From NCBI GenBank assembly GCA_937899365.1, contig CALBPH010000765.1:1-10019 (forward strand): 10,019 nucleotides of DNA, read 5' to 3'. The stretch's first letter is position 1; the number at the start of each line of letters is the position of its first letter. The notes beneath the pieces are model-generated. The model worked only from the letters and a program-made list of their open reading frames with translations, was not told the origin of the DNA and did no database searches. Below are positions 1-5,399 of this stretch, piece after piece. Both the position numbers and the translations under genes were made by a program. This DNA is from an uncultured Leptolyngbya sp. (GTDB lineage: Bacteria > Cyanobacteriota > Cyanobacteriia > Phormidesmidales > Phormidesmidaceae).

Positions 1-705
1 CGTCAGGGTGGTAGGACTGGCGGAAAACGCGCCAAACCCGTAGATGGCGTCATTTTTCAAGTTTAATCTTTCAAGATCCGGCAGAAATATATACATAATT
101 TCCACCGCTCGTTTGAGGCTGCCGGTGTCTGCCAGCTGACTGAGCTCGAGTAAAAACGTGCTGAGGTGACCGATGATATAGGTGCCAAATGAGAGCAGGG
201 TCGCTAAGAGGGAACTGGTAAAGACGCCAAAGGTAATGGTAACGGCAATGATTAGCAGCATCTCAAGGTACATAAATGCGATCGCAACCAGCATGCTACC
301 CGCCGGAAACTCCAGCTGTCTGACGGTCAAAATCAGAATAAAAATCCCTGTCTGAACCAGTAGTAAGACACCGATAACGGCGGCCAGACCCAGGTGTTTC
401 CCCAAGATAATTTCAAATCGGCTGACCGGCTTGGCAATCAGCACCAGCACCGTCTTTTTCTCAATTTCTTTATTGACGAGACCGGTGCCCACAAACACCG
501 CCACCACCAGGGTAAATAGGTTAATGGCCGCCAGCCCCAGGTCCAGCAAAATCTTAGTGTCGGTCCCGGCGGCCACCTCCGGCAGCCTCACCGCTGCCAT
601 CACCATTACCACCGCAAACACCCCGGCCAAATAAAGGATGCGATCGCGAATGACCTCTAGAAATACGTTGCGGGCCACTACGCCAATACGAGCAAAATTT
701 AACAT
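1..705 (-). CDS. fraE: FraE-like ABC-2 type permease, N-terminal 235 residues (runs off the left edge)
   Basis: This minus-strand frame starts at ATG 705 and is open to base 1, so the C-terminus lies outside the window. Translation gives an integral membrane protein with hydrophobic segments at about residues 23-38, 57-77, 104-127, 138-160 and 165-187. The stretch EIEKKTVLVLIAKPVSRFE (about 80-98), followed by LGKHLGL, is the cytoplasmic signature typical of ABC-2 permeases. A later LPDLERLNLKND segment (208-219) also fits that family. It follows fraD by only 19 bases on the same strand, in the order known for the Anabaena fraC-fraD-fraE operon, where the third gene encodes an ABC-2-like permease. 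I infer the same role in septal or filament integrity. The transported substrate is unknown and no ATPase gene is visible. There is no strong Shine-Dalgarno, so translation may be coupled to fraD. A generic ABC-2 permease is the alternative. Confidence 0.75.
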   Translation of the reverse strand, partial: MLNFARIGVVARNVFLEVIRDRILYLAGVFAVVMVMAAVRLPEVAAGTDTKILLDLGLAAINLFTLVVAVFVGTGLVNKEIEKKTVLVLIAKPVSRFEIILGKHLGLAAVIGVLLLVQTGIFILILTVRQLEFPAGSMLVAIAFMYLEMLLIIAVTITFGVFTSSLLATLLSFGTYIIGHLSTFLLELSQLADTGSLKRAVEIMYIFLPDLERLNLKNDAIYGFGAFSASPTTLT

Positions 706-724
706 CGGCAAATTACTAATGTCC

Positions 725-1729
725 TCAAGTCGATGGCACGCCAGTCTCAGCGTTCACCGTACGCTCCACCTCTTTGGTCTCGTCTGCACAGGTAACCTGG
801 GCCACGGGGGTGGAGGTGGTTGGTTGTTCTTCGTTACCGGTGCGCTGTTTGAGGGGGCGGGGCAAAATGGTACACACCTTTTCAACGTAGTAGCCGTTTT
901 CCTTGGCCGTTGGTCCAAGCCAGTTGGCCCGGAGCTTGATCTGGTAGCCGTTGGAGACTGACTGGGGACGGGGAGCATCTAAGCTCCAAAATACCCGTTC
1001 ACTAATCGTATTTAAAATGATGCCGCTGGCCACCGAGCTAATGCTGTTGTCCAGGTTTAGCAGCCACCGTTCCACCCGCGGCCAGGGAGCATTATCTAGC
1101 TGTTTGATCAAACTGGCCGCGGCGCTAGTCAAGAGAATATCGGCCTGGGACGTGCCATTACTGTCGTTGCCAAACCGATAGACAAAGGCGCTGTTATCTA
1201 AGTTTTCGGCCATTAGGCTAGGGTAATCGTCAAACCAATGCTGGATGCGGAAGTAAAACATAATCCAGCTGCTCAGCAACAAATTGACCAGCAACAGAAC
1301 AATCAGTTCCTGACGGATGTGGGGTTTTGGCAGTTTCCAATCTAAACCCCAGTTAAAAAAGTTAGGAATGGCCACCAGGATAGTCGCCACCACGGGCCAG
1401 CATCCCATGGCCAGCTGCAGCCGCTCGGTGGTCCAGGGTCTAAACAAAAAGACACACATCACCGCCGCCGTAATCCAAGGGCTGATGGATAAATAGCCAA
1501 TTTCCACCGGATTTTCGGTCAGCCCCCACCAAATGGCAATGGTGAGAAACAACCAGCTAAAGGTACTGAGCAACACCACCGTAAAGGGTGCCGCTTCACT
1601 GCTTTCGGCAATGGCGGCCATGAGCCAAGAAAACAAACTCAGTAGTAAACAGGTTTGCCACGACAAATAGCTGGGGGGCGTAATCAGGGCGCGGATTTTA
1701 CTGATGGCGTCCTTGAGGATGTCAATCAT
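725..1729 (-). CDS. fraD: Filament integrity protein FraD, septal junction component
   Basis: The 334-residue product has five predicted membrane segments (about residues 23-41, 48-69, 80-97, 107-125 and 141-161). A long hydrophilic C-terminal domain of about 170 residues follows and is probably periplasmic. This architecture and length match FraD of filamentous cyanobacteria. In Anabaena that protein sits at the septum and is a structural part of the septal junctions joining neighbouring cells. The start ATG overlaps the fraC stop by four bases (ATGA), and AGGAG at 1736-1740 lies six bases upstream, so the start is well supported. The C-terminal tail (about 295-334) is rich in Thr, Glu and Pro and looks disordered. 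It contains C314, with C286 nearby, a possible disulfide pair if the domain is periplasmic. Identification rests on architecture and gene order as well as remembered family features, not on a search. Confidence 0.8.
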   Translation of the reverse strand: MIDILKDAISKIRALITPPSYLSWQTCLLLSLFSWLMAAIAESSEAAPFTVVLLSTFSWLFLTIAIWWGLTENPVEIGYLSISPWITAAVMCVFLFRPWTTERLQLAMGCWPVVATILVAIPNFFNWGLDWKLPKPHIRQELIVLLLVNLLLSSWIMFYFRIQHWFDDYPSLMAENLDNSAFVYRFGNDSNGTSQADILLTSAAASLIKQLDNAPWPRVERWLLNLDNSISSVASGIILNTISERVFWSLDAPRPQSVSNGYQIKLRANWLGPTAKENGYYVEKVCTILPRPLKQRTGNEEQPTTSTPVAQVTCADETKEVERTVNAETGVPST

Positions 1730-2319
1730 GCGACACTCCTGAGAATATAAGACCGCAGCACCAAAAGTAACAGAATGGCACTAAAGCTAAGGGCATTGGC
1801 CTGGAGAACTGCGATCGCAAACTGGGATGCAGCCTCCTGGTATCGGGTGGTGCCGGTGCGCGAACGGCTATAGCGTTCTTGACGACTCAGGTCTTTGGGT
1901 TTGGCCGGCAGTTTCCAGGTCCCCACGGCCCGCATCAATAGCTCAAGCCCTTTGAGCTTGATTATCAGGGTAATAAAAAAGGCTCCCAGCCCGGCCACCA
2001 AGATGATCCAACCCATCTGGGGTTTGAGGGTGTTGTTGATTAAATTATCAAACAGCACATAGCTAATCACCTGGGCCTGGAGTCGCGGCTCAATCAGCGG
2101 TTCGATAGCCAAAAAGGCAAACCACCCCACCACCACCGCCAGCAGGTTAACCGCCGCCGCATAGCGCACGCTTTGTCTGTACCCAAGGCGCATTTTCTGA
2201 CGTAGCACCATCGCTTCTAAGGCAATGGCCACTAATAAAAATAAAATTTGAAATATGACCGCTTTAAACGGAAACACTGGCTCAAGTTCGCCCATGACCT
2301 GCCTGAGAATCTCAGCCAT
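1726..2319 (-). CDS. fraC: Filament integrity protein FraC
   Basis: The 197-residue protein has hydrophobic segments at about residues 19-39, 53-72, 101-122 and 168-190. Between the last two is a basic loop (about 121-160) rich in Lys and Arg, likely cytoplasmic. Size, topology and position as first gene before fraD and fraE agree with FraC. In Anabaena FraC is a septum-located membrane protein needed for filament integrity and cell-to-cell transfer. The reading frame begins at ATG 2319, but no Shine-Dalgarno precedes it: the upstream bases form the palindrome GGGTATACCC. An alternative start is ATG 2295 (residue 9, MGELEP), preceded by CAGGCAGG. That choice would shorten the protein to 189 residues without losing a membrane segment. 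FraC homologues are known mainly from filamentous species, including some that make no heterocysts, so the gene suggests a filamentous host but does not prove heterocysts. Confidence 0.75.
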   Translation of the reverse strand: MAEILRQVMGELEPVFPFKAVIFQILFLLVAIALEAMVLRQKMRLGYRQSVRYAAAVNLLAVVVGWFAFLAIEPLIEPRLQAQVISYVLFDNLINNTLKPQMGWIILVAGLGAFFITLIIKLKGLELLMRAVGTWKLPAKPKDLSRQERYSRSRTGTTRYQEAASQFAIAVLQANALSFSAILLLLVLRSYILRSVA

Positions 2320-2331
2320 TAGGGTATACCC
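2303..2331. repeat. Two adjacent perfect palindromes around the fraC start
   Basis: CTGAGAATCTCAG (2303-2315, one central unpaired base) lies just inside the annotated start of fraC. GGGTATACCC (2322-2331) lies just upstream of it, where a Shine-Dalgarno would normally be. If translation begins at ATG 2295, both would be in the 5' leader. They could be operator half-sites or small leader hairpins. They do not fit the NtcA consensus GTA-N8-TAC. Chance is a real alternative for palindromes this short. Confidence 0.3.
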
Positions 2332-2364
2332 AATTTGGGGATAAGAACATCCTATAGTTGTGAA

Positions 2365-2430
2365 TTTTGAGTTTTTAATTTTGAATTGGGCGCATTTTGC
2401 AATTCAAAATTCAACCTTGAGAACTCAAAA
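2365..2430. repeat. Nested inverted repeat in the fraC / btuR-like intergenic region
   Basis: An inner perfect 12-base stem, AATTTTGAATTG (2377-2388) with CAATTCAAAATT (2400-2411), encloses an 11-base loop. An outer 9-base stem, TTTTGAGTT (2365-2373) with AACTCAAAA (2422-2430), surrounds it. The AT-rich sequence built from GAATTTTGA units resembles the dispersed intergenic repeats common in cyanobacterial genomes. The same TTTTGAGTT/AACTCAAAA stem recurs in the hairpin at 3975-4009. A GTG-started reading frame runs through this region into the btuR-like gene, but the encoded residues (NFEFLILNW...) are simply the repeat translated. Confidence 0.75.
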
Positions 2431-2449
2431 GGGGTCCATTCCTAGGCGC

Positions 2450-2455
2450 TACAAT
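2450..2455 (+). promoter_or_regulatory. Candidate -10 element upstream of the btuR-like gene
   Basis: TACAAT (5 of 6 matches to TATAAT) lies 33 bases before the chosen start at 2489, which would give a leader of roughly 25 bases. There is no recognisable -35 at normal spacing, so only the -10 is reported. Its position downstream of the inverted repeat supports translation starting at 2489 rather than at the far-upstream GTG. Confidence 0.3.
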
Positions 2456-2488
2456 CAAAGACCGCTCACTTATTCTTTTACCCTCCCC

Positions 2489-3622
2489 ATGGTTCGCTCC
2501 GGCATCGGTATTCGCACCGCTCAGCAAACGTCAGAGCGTATGGTGGGGCAAATCCATGTCTACGATGGCGAAGGTAAGGGTAAATCCCAGGTGGCGCTTG
2601 GGGTGGTGCTGCGCTCCATTGGTCTTGGGATTCAAACCTTTATGGAGAGTCGGGTGCTGCTGCTGCGGTTTTTAAAGGGACCGGGCCGCACCTATGACGA
2701 AGATGCAGCTATTGAAGCGCTACAGCAGGGCTTTCCCCACCTGATCGATCAGGTGCGCACCGGGCGAGCCGAGTATTTTGGTGTGGATGAGATTACTAAG
2801 TTTGATAAACAGGAGGCGCAGCGGGGGTGGGATGTGGCCAAGGGTGCGATCGCATCGGGTCTCTATTCTGTGGTGGTACTCGATGAGCTTAACCCGGTGC
2901 TAGACCTGGAGCTACTAGACATTGACGATGTGGTGCGCACCCTGCGCCAAAAGCCCAACTATCTAGAAATTATTGCCACGGGGCGTAGCGCCCCCCCGGC
3001 CCTACTAGATGTGGCCGATTTGCATTCAGAAATGAAGCCCCAGCACTATGCCACCTCTGAAATTCCGGGGCTAAGCGGCATTGAAATCTACACGGGGGAC
3101 GGTAAAGGTAAGTCCACCAGCGCCCTGGGCAAGGCACTCCAGGCCATCGGCATTGGCATCAGCCAGGACAAATCCCACCGGGTAATGATTATCCAGTGGC
3201 TTAAGGGGGGCAAGGGCTATACCGAAGATTCCGCCATTGCCGCCCTGCGTCAGAGCTACCCGAACCTGGTGGATCATCAGCGCTGTGGCCGCGATGCCAT
3301 CGTCTGGCGAGGACAGCAGCAAACCATTGACTATGTAGAGGCCGAGCGCGGTTGGGAAATTGCCCGTACGGCCATTGCCTCGGGTCTATACAAGACCATT
3401 ATTCTCGATGAGCTTAACCCCACCGTAGACCTGGAGCTGCTACCCGAGGAGCCCATTGTCCAGGCATTGCTGCGTAAACCCAAGGACACAGAAGTGATTA
3501 TTACGGGGCGATGCAAAACTCCGCCCGCCTACTTTCAACTGGCTAGCGCCCATTCCGAGGTATTTAACCACAAACACTATGCTGAGCGCGGTGTAGAACT
3601 AAAGCGCGGTGTGGACTTTTAA
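2489..3622 (+). CDS. Two-domain cob(I)yrinic acid a,c-diamide adenosyltransferase-like P-loop protein (BtuR/CobA family)
   Basis: The 377-residue protein consists of two tandem copies of a BtuR/CobA-type P-loop domain, about residues 20-190 and 197-377. Each copy has its own Walker A loop (GEGKGKS at 27-33; GDGKGKS at 203-209, close to the family's GNGKGKT). Each also has a Walker-B-like strand ending in LDELNP (131-136 and 306-311) and a late TGR motif (about 165 and 340). The segment GWxxAxxAIASGLYxxxxLDELNP is nearly identical in the two halves. Single-domain relatives transfer the adenosyl group of ATP to the cobalt of corrinoids in B12 synthesis. Double-domain versions of about this length occur widely in cyanobacteria, and their activity is less certain. 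I chose ATG 2489 because everything upstream in frame is repeat DNA, and because the IRTAQQTSER stretch before the first domain looks like family sequence. ATG 2540 (MVGQIHVYDG) is the other possible start. Confidence 0.85.
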   Translation: MVRSGIGIRTAQQTSERMVGQIHVYDGEGKGKSQVALGVVLRSIGLGIQTFMESRVLLLRFLKGPGRTYDEDAAIEALQQGFPHLIDQVRTGRAEYFGVDEITKFDKQEAQRGWDVAKGAIASGLYSVVVLDELNPVLDLELLDIDDVVRTLRQKPNYLEIIATGRSAPPALLDVADLHSEMKPQHYATSEIPGLSGIEIYTGDGKGKSTSALGKALQAIGIGISQDKSHRVMIIQWLKGGKGYTEDSAIAALRQSYPNLVDHQRCGRDAIVWRGQQQTIDYVEAERGWEIARTAIASGLYKTIILDELNPTVDLELLPEEPIVQALLRKPKDTEVIITGRCKTPPAYFQLASAHSEVFNHKHYAERGVELKRGVDF

Positions 3623-3701
3623 GCGTCGTATCTGACAGATTTCTGGCAAACAGATGCGTTAGGATCTCACCAGCAGTTTCGAACTTAGGTATCACTCAAT
3701 A

Positions 3702-3968
3702 ATGGCAAAGGTTGAAATTTATACTTGGATGAGATGCCCTTTTTGTATTCGCGCTAAGCAACTTTTGACGAATAAAGGGGTAGATTTTACTGAATATGTG
3801 ATCGATGGAGACGAAGAGGCGCGGGATGTCATGGTGGCCCGAGGCTCCGACGGTAAGCGCTCAGTGCCACAGATTTTTATTAATGACGAGCACATCGGCG
3901 GCTGCGATGCGATCCACGCGCTCGATGCAAGTCAAAAACTAGATGAACTGCTGGCGGTATCGGCTTAG
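3702..3968 (+). CDS. grxC: Glutaredoxin 3 (dithiol, CPFC active site)
   Basis: This 88-residue protein has the full glutaredoxin layout. The active site C12-P-F-C15 follows the first strand (VEIYTW). The TVP-like motif SVPQIFI carries the cis-proline at P56, and the glutathione-binding GGCDA turn is at 66-70. The length is typical for GrxC. It reduces disulfides and glutathionylated proteins in the cytoplasm using glutathione. It lies 79 bases after the btuR-like gene on the same strand, with a possible weak AGG upstream of the ATG. In several cyanobacteria, as I recall, a glutaredoxin gene sits next to gshB (glutathione synthetase). Here the next gene is an unrelated minus-strand small gene. 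C68 beside the GG motif is a third cysteine that could modulate redox behaviour. Confidence 0.93.
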   Translation: MAKVEIYTWMRCPFCIRAKQLLTNKGVDFTEYVIDGDEEARDVMVARGSDGKRSVPQIFINDEHIGGCDAIHALDASQKLDELLAVSA

Positions 3969-3974
3969 ATTAAC

Positions 3975-4009
3975 TGAGTTTTGAGTTAACATCTTCAACT
4001 CAAAACTCA
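3975..4009. terminator. Perfect 13-bp hairpin between convergent grxC and the small minus-strand gene
   Basis: TGAGTTTTGAGTT (3975-3987) pairs perfectly with AACTCAAAACTCA (3997-4009) around a 9-base loop. It begins six bases after the grxC stop and ends 17 bases before the stop of the convergent small gene, so a bidirectional terminator is plausible. Neither side carries a run of T, so it is not a textbook intrinsic terminator. The stem core TTTTGAGTT/AACTCAAAA is the same as in the repeat at 2365-2430, so it may instead be a copy of a dispersed repeat. Confidence 0.55.
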
Positions 4010-4026
4010 CCACAACAGATTAAAAC

Positions 4027-4305
4027 CTAGCTGCCCAGTAACAATTCTAGATGCCACAGACCGGCGGCACCCAGGTGCTGACAGTAGCGACCAATGAGAC
4101 GTTTTTCTTCGAATGACGGGCTGCAGGCAAGATAGGTGTAGCGAACCACTGCAATCGCCAGGTCTTTTGCGTCTTGTTGGGGCACACCAACTCTCATCAG
4201 CTGTTGCCAGTGCCTGGCACCAATACGCTTAAGCTTTGCACGCTTAGATTTTTTTCGGTTTGATGGTGGTTTGACGTCTGGAAAAACGGCCACAGATGCT
4301 TGCAT
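4027..4305 (-). CDS. Small basic protein of unknown function, paralogue of the upstream gene (copy 1)
   Basis: I do not recognise this 92-residue protein. An excellent Shine-Dalgarno (AGGAGG, 4314-4319) lies eight bases before the ATG, which supports real translation. The N-terminus (1-15) is followed by a strongly basic patch, RKKSKRAKLKR (17-27). A compact, probably helical domain follows (about 28-90) with W33, a GVP turn (40-42), an alanine-rich helix (DLAIAVV), and the motif RLIGRY (69-74) before H77. There is no signal peptide or membrane segment, so it is probably cytoplasmic. Its domain aligns with the gene at 4640-4915, with about 23 identities over 53 residues by hand count. It converges on grxC, with a hairpin between. 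The basic patch could contact nucleic acid, but nothing else points to a function. Confidence 0.75.
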   Translation of the reverse strand: MQASVAVFPDVKPPSNRKKSKRAKLKRIGARHWQQLMRVGVPQQDAKDLAIAVVRYTYLACSPSFEEKRLIGRYCQHLGAAGLWHLELLLGS

Positions 4306-4639
4306 AGTATCCCCCTCCTAATCAGCGGGTATAAGTGACTCAGGCAGCGACAGTCGTAGAAACCGTAACATTGCTTTATTGACAGAATCCTCAGCCAAGG
4401 GGAAGAGTTTGCTAAAGAAATCTCATTAGTAAACAAACCCACTTGGTGACTGTGCTGGTCCCCGTGTAAGGCCTCTACAAAAAAGGCAAAGGCTATTTCG
4501 TAAATCTATTCAAACTACTGGATGGTTAGTGTGATTTAGACCCCGATTCGTCACACTCGTTGATCACATAGGCCCTGTGCATCGCATCAGCTGGCCTGGC
4601 GAAGTCCTTATGGGACAACGCTTTGCCCGTACTGAACTG
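4306..4639. other. 334-base spacer between the two paralogous small genes, no gene seen
   Basis: This stretch separates the start of copy 1 from the stop of copy 2 on the minus strand. The open frame across 4197-4442 overlaps copy 1 and lacks family-like composition. A 7-bp inverted repeat, AGTGTGA (4528-4534) with TCACACT (4551-4557), is present. Its 16-base spacer is wrong for a CRP-type site. I see no convincing promoter for copy 1. The length suggests the two genes are not simply one operon and that copy 1 may have its own leader. Confidence 0.4.
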
Positions 4640-4915
4640 TCAACAAAACTGTAGTGACAACAGCTCTAGGGTAGAAATGTGTCGGTAGTAACGACCGATT
4701 AGATGCTTCTGATGGGGCGACAACGGACTGTCTAGGTAGACGAAGTTGATAATTGCGATCGCAAGTTCCCGCGCCTCTCCCGAAGGTACCCCCTTATCCA
4801 CCAGCGTTTTCCAATACCGAGTTCCCGCACGCTGCATGTTTAGAGGCTTAGATACGGGTGTAGAAGAGCTATTAAATAAGGATAGAGAATGGGTATATGT
4901 AGCGAGGGCCTGCAT
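4640..4915 (-). CDS. Small protein of unknown function, paralogue of the downstream gene (copy 2)
   Basis: This 91-residue product is not a family I can name. Its C-terminal two thirds (from about residue 27) match copy 1 closely: MQRAGTRYW against LKRIGARHW, GVP (42-44), an AIAII helix, a conserved YL (60-61), and HLIGRYYRH (71-79). Its first 26 residues differ: rich in Ser, Thr and Leu instead of the basic patch. Both proteins start MQA. AGGA at 4924-4927, eight bases before the ATG, is a fair Shine-Dalgarno. ATG at residue 27 would be an alternative start giving only the conserved domain. A HIP1 site (4755-4762) lies inside the gene. The strong sequence conservation across the shared domain argues for selection rather than chance frames. 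Confidence 0.75.
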   Translation of the reverse strand: MQALATYTHSLSLFNSSSTPVSKPLNMQRAGTRYWKTLVDKGVPSGEARELAIAIINFVYLDSPLSPHQKHLIGRYYRHISTLELLSLQFC

Positions 4916-4959
4916 GGCACATATCCTGAAAGTAAGGTGTTCGATGCGTAGATGAGATT

Positions 4960-4989
4960 TGTATAGACAATTAATTAGAGCATTAGCAA
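4960..4989 (-). promoter_or_regulatory. Candidate promoter for the small gene at 4640-4915
   Basis: Read on the minus strand, TTGCTA (4984-4989) and TATACA (4960-4965) are separated by 18 bases. Each matches the sigma-70 consensus at 4 of 6 positions. Transcription would start near 4953, giving a leader of about 38 bases before the ATG at 4915. The position is sensible but the match is only moderate. Confidence 0.35.
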
Positions 4990-5155
4990 CAAGTCAGCCA
5001 TAGCTGAACCAGGGGATACATCGATCCATCAAAAATGCCGTAAATCAGCACCTTGCAGATAAAACTATCCCGAGACTCAGCAACGCCACAAACCGTAGTG
5101 ATCCTTCAATGATTCTGTTGTGGCTAATGCGTTAATTGTCTAAAACCAATTGTCT

Positions 5156-5183
5156 TTGACACCCTTGATACAAAGAATAGAAA
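5156..5183 (+). promoter_or_regulatory. Orphan sigma-70-type promoter with perfect -35
   Basis: TTGACA (5156-5161) is a perfect -35 element. TAGAAA (5178-5183) follows after 16 bases and matches TATAAT at 4 of 6 positions. It points rightward, but no solid plus-strand gene follows for 1.7 kb: the next gene is on the opposite strand. It could therefore drive a small RNA, the short frame at 5319, or an RNA antisense to the hydroxylase 3' end. Confidence 0.4.
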
Positions 5184-5189
5184 CTTAAA

Positions 5190-5292
5190 AACGTCAGTAC
5201 ATCAGCTAATTGGAGGAACATTTACGCTAAAAAGCGTAGTAAGTATTCTACGATACGGCAAAGTTGTATAAAACAATGCATGTAGATTTTTT
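5190..5292 (+). ncRNA. Candidate small RNA of about 100 nt
   Basis: Downstream of the orphan promoter there is a hairpin TACGCT-AAAA-AGCGTA (5223-5238). A second short stem, CGTAG (5235-5239) with CTACG (5248-5252), uses the same bases and so excludes the first. A weak stem GTTGT/ACAAT (about 5263-5277) and the T6 tract at 5287-5292 follow, and could end the transcript. This is inferred from signals only. The terminal stem is weak and no known RNA family is recognised. Confidence 0.22.
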
Positions 5293-5318
5293 AATATACT
5301 GATAAGGTAATTCACACA

Positions 5319-5399
5319 ATGCCAACAGAGTTGCCTAGTCAACCCTCTATTGGTCATGTTGGTGCGACTAATCATCTAGCCGCTGCTCGCCCTAAATAA
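5319..5399 (+). CDS. Possible 26-residue small ORF
   Basis: ATG 5319 opens a frame of 26 codons ending in TAA, overlapping the last codons of the convergent hydroxylase gene. TATACT (5295-5300) is a good -10-like element upstream, but no -35 fits it. AAGG about ten bases before the ATG is a weak ribosome site. The peptide (MPTELPSQPS...AAARPK) has no recognisable domain, signal or membrane segment. Chance is the more likely explanation. Confidence 0.15.
   Translation: MPTELPSQPSIGHVGATNHLAAARPK

Larger units (their letters stand above)
4916..5391. other. 476-base intergenic region without a solid gene
   Basis: The stretch lies between the small gene at 4640-4915 and the convergent-side end of the hydroxylase gene. 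It is AT-richer than its surroundings. It holds a possible minus-strand promoter for the small gene (4960-4989) and a strong-looking plus-strand promoter (5156-5183). It also has two short overlapping hairpins (5223-5252), a T6 tract (5287-5292) and a 26-codon frame (5319-5399). No conserved-looking protein and no tRNA were found. Confidence 0.5.

Noticed and set aside
638..961. Plus-strand 107-codon frame with glycine-rich product
   Set aside because: It lies antisense to the fraD 3' end and fraE start, both supported by domain features.
2360..2488. GTG-started N-terminal extension of the btuR-like gene
   Set aside because: It translates an AT-rich inverted repeat and has no ribosome site; ATG 2489 with TACAAT upstream fits the family length better.
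4379..4384. Perfect TTGACA on the plus strand
   Set aside because: No -10-like hexamer lies at 15-19 bases downstream and no plus-strand gene follows.
4197..4442. Minus-strand 81-codon frame upstream of copy 1
   Set aside because: It overlaps the well-supported small gene in another frame and has no ribosome site or recognisable features.
4528..4557. AGTGTGA...TCACACT inverted repeat as a CRP-type operator
   Set aside because: The half-sites are separated by 16 bases rather than the six expected between TGTGA and TCACA.
5212..5285. Strong GGAGG followed by an open frame beginning with ATT at 5220
   Set aside because: ATT is a very rare start, the spacing is only three bases, and the 21-codon peptide shows no features.
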